DNA from: Parietichytrium sp. I65-24A
Taxonomy: Eukaryota > Sar > Bigyra > Thraustochytrida > Thraustochytriidae
Direction: 5' to 3'
DNA length: 64,000 nucleotides
Assembly: GCA_012862575.1 (NCBI GenBank)
Contig: BLSF01000046.1
Span: forward strand, 62,001-126,000
Part shown: piece after piece, positions 63,301 to 64,000 of the stretch
Layout of the letters: each line of letters begins with the position of its first letter
Position numbering within the stretch: position 1 is the stretch's first letter
Made by a program: the position numbers and the translations under genes
The notes under the pieces: model-generated
What the model saw: only the letters and a program-made list of their open reading frames with translations
Database searches by the model: none
What the model was told of the DNA's origin: nothing

Positions 63301-63964
63301 CACCATGCACGAGCCTGCTCGAGACCCTGCTGCGCATCTGCCTCGTATTCCTCCGCACCTTGCAGAAGAACGGCCGCATCAACTGCCTTGCCAGCGCTCC
63401 GAGCCATGCTACCGCCAGCGCCGCGCACGCCAGTGCCGTTGCCACCACGTCCGCGCCGTCCGCTCCGCCAACTGCTCCGGCGGCCAGACACATGAGCGCG
63501 ATCGCAACCGCCCACGCCACTTGCGTCCCCGCGCGGCGCTCGGCCTTCCACAAGCCGCGCCCCGCTCCGCCCTCGCCATTGCCATTGCCATTGCCATTGC
63601 CATTGCCATTGCCATTGCCATTGCCATTGCCATTGCCATTGCCATTGCCATTGCCATTGCCATTGCCATTGCCATTGCCATTGCCATTGCCATTGCCATT
63701 GCCATTGCCATTGCCATTGCCATTGCCATTGTGCGCCGGCTGCACGATGATCTGGCGCGCTTTCGGCGTCCCCAATCGCAATCTCATCCTCCTCCTCATC
63801 CTCACCATCGCCCTCAGCACGGCCGCCTGCAGCATCACGTGCGCTCCGCTGCTAAGCGCAAACGCACTCTCCGCGGCGACGGCAACCGCCAGCACGCTCC
63901 ATCTCCAGTCCCATCCATCATCTCCATCTCCATTGTCCATCGCCATCGCCATCGCCATCGCCAT
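60359..63964 (-). CDS. Pecanex-family multi-pass membrane protein, possibly 5'-partial
   Basis: 1201 residues from the outermost in-frame ATG in the window (63964); the frame stays open to the window edge, so the true start may lie beyond it. Several adjacent ATGs make an MAMAM start. After about residue 75 comes an (Asn-Gly)n run of some 25 units, then a stretch of perhaps eight membrane helices to residue ~390 with [11 protein letters not shown] after the last. A long Ser- and Gln/Pro-rich loop follows. The C-terminal pecanex domain is clear: [48 protein letters not shown] and [11 protein letters not shown]. Pecanex proteins sit in ER-type membranes and affect Notch signalling in flies; the protist role is unknown. 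Confidence 0.9.
   Translation of the reverse strand: [1201 protein letters not shown]
63580..63731 (-). repeat. (GGCAAT)n coding hexanucleotide array (Asn-Gly repeat)
   Basis: About 25 perfect copies of a 6-bp unit inside the pecanex frame, read as alternating Gly and Asn. The same hexamer makes the short NG run of ClpB (48578-48600). Confidence 0.96.
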
Positions 63965-63969
63965 CGCCA
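63944..63969 (-). repeat. (GGCGAT)n array at the pecanex N-terminus
   Basis: Four hexamers coding Ala-Met in the pecanex frame, giving a series of possible starts. Confidence 0.85.
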
Positions 63970-64000
63970 ATGTCGCAGCCCACGCAGCCGCTGCTCCCGC

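Noticed and set aside
63970-64000. Plus-strand ATG (MSQPTQPLLP) at the right edge
   Set aside because: Only ten codons are visible, and it lies on the complement of the open pecanex frame; cannot be judged.

Overview
The window is nuclear DNA of a compact, ciliated protist. It carries 18 well-supported protein genes. Most are single long open frames; the few introns are 66-126 nt GT-AG introns, some with a CTAAC-type branch site. IFT20 and IFT81 show that the organism builds a cilium. Protein-coding DNA of about 50 % GC, spacers packed with microsatellites, a lone-AP2-domain protein and a TIR-like 'VSHAW' protein fit a heterotrophic stramenopile such as a thraustochytrid; that assignment is inference. 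No tRNA, rRNA, transposon ORF or CRISPR array was recognised.

Layout. 1-13.4 kb: unresolved left edge, a small basic protein (1724-2179), a long coiled-coil protein (-), a topoisomerase II with an organelle-type presequence (7053-10676), IFT20 (-), and a METTL21-type methyltransferase in four exons. 14.3-28.1 kb: a DUF4062-STAND NTPase with one intron, a protein kinase (-), a large TIR-like protein (-), and a second, related kinase (+). 28.4-38 kb: a 2182-residue type II membrane protein (-) and a five-exon orphan gene (36651-37941) rebuilt from splice phases. 38.5-48.8 kb: IFT81 (-), EI24-type membrane protein (+), hotdog thioesterase (-), Rossmann methyltransferase-like protein (+), mitochondrial ClpB/Hsp78 (-). 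48.8-58.5 kb: a 9.7 kb gene-poor stretch with many simple repeats, short palindromes and one candidate 44-codon spliced gene. 58.5-64 kb: AP2-domain protein (+) and a pecanex-family membrane protein (-) whose 5' end may lie outside the window.

Genes lie almost entirely as tail-to-tail pairs: eight convergent pairs with 3' ends 0.15-0.7 kb apart, separated by divergent 5' spacers of 1-10 kb. The spacers hold five exact copies of a 12-mer, ATTCACAGTCAA, all in 5' regions. Functional themes are cilium assembly (IFT20, IFT81, perhaps the coiled-coil protein and the nephrocystin-3-like NTPase), mitochondrial maintenance (ClpB, topoisomerase II), and a signalling group (STAND NTPase, two kinases, TIR-like protein) at 14-28 kb.
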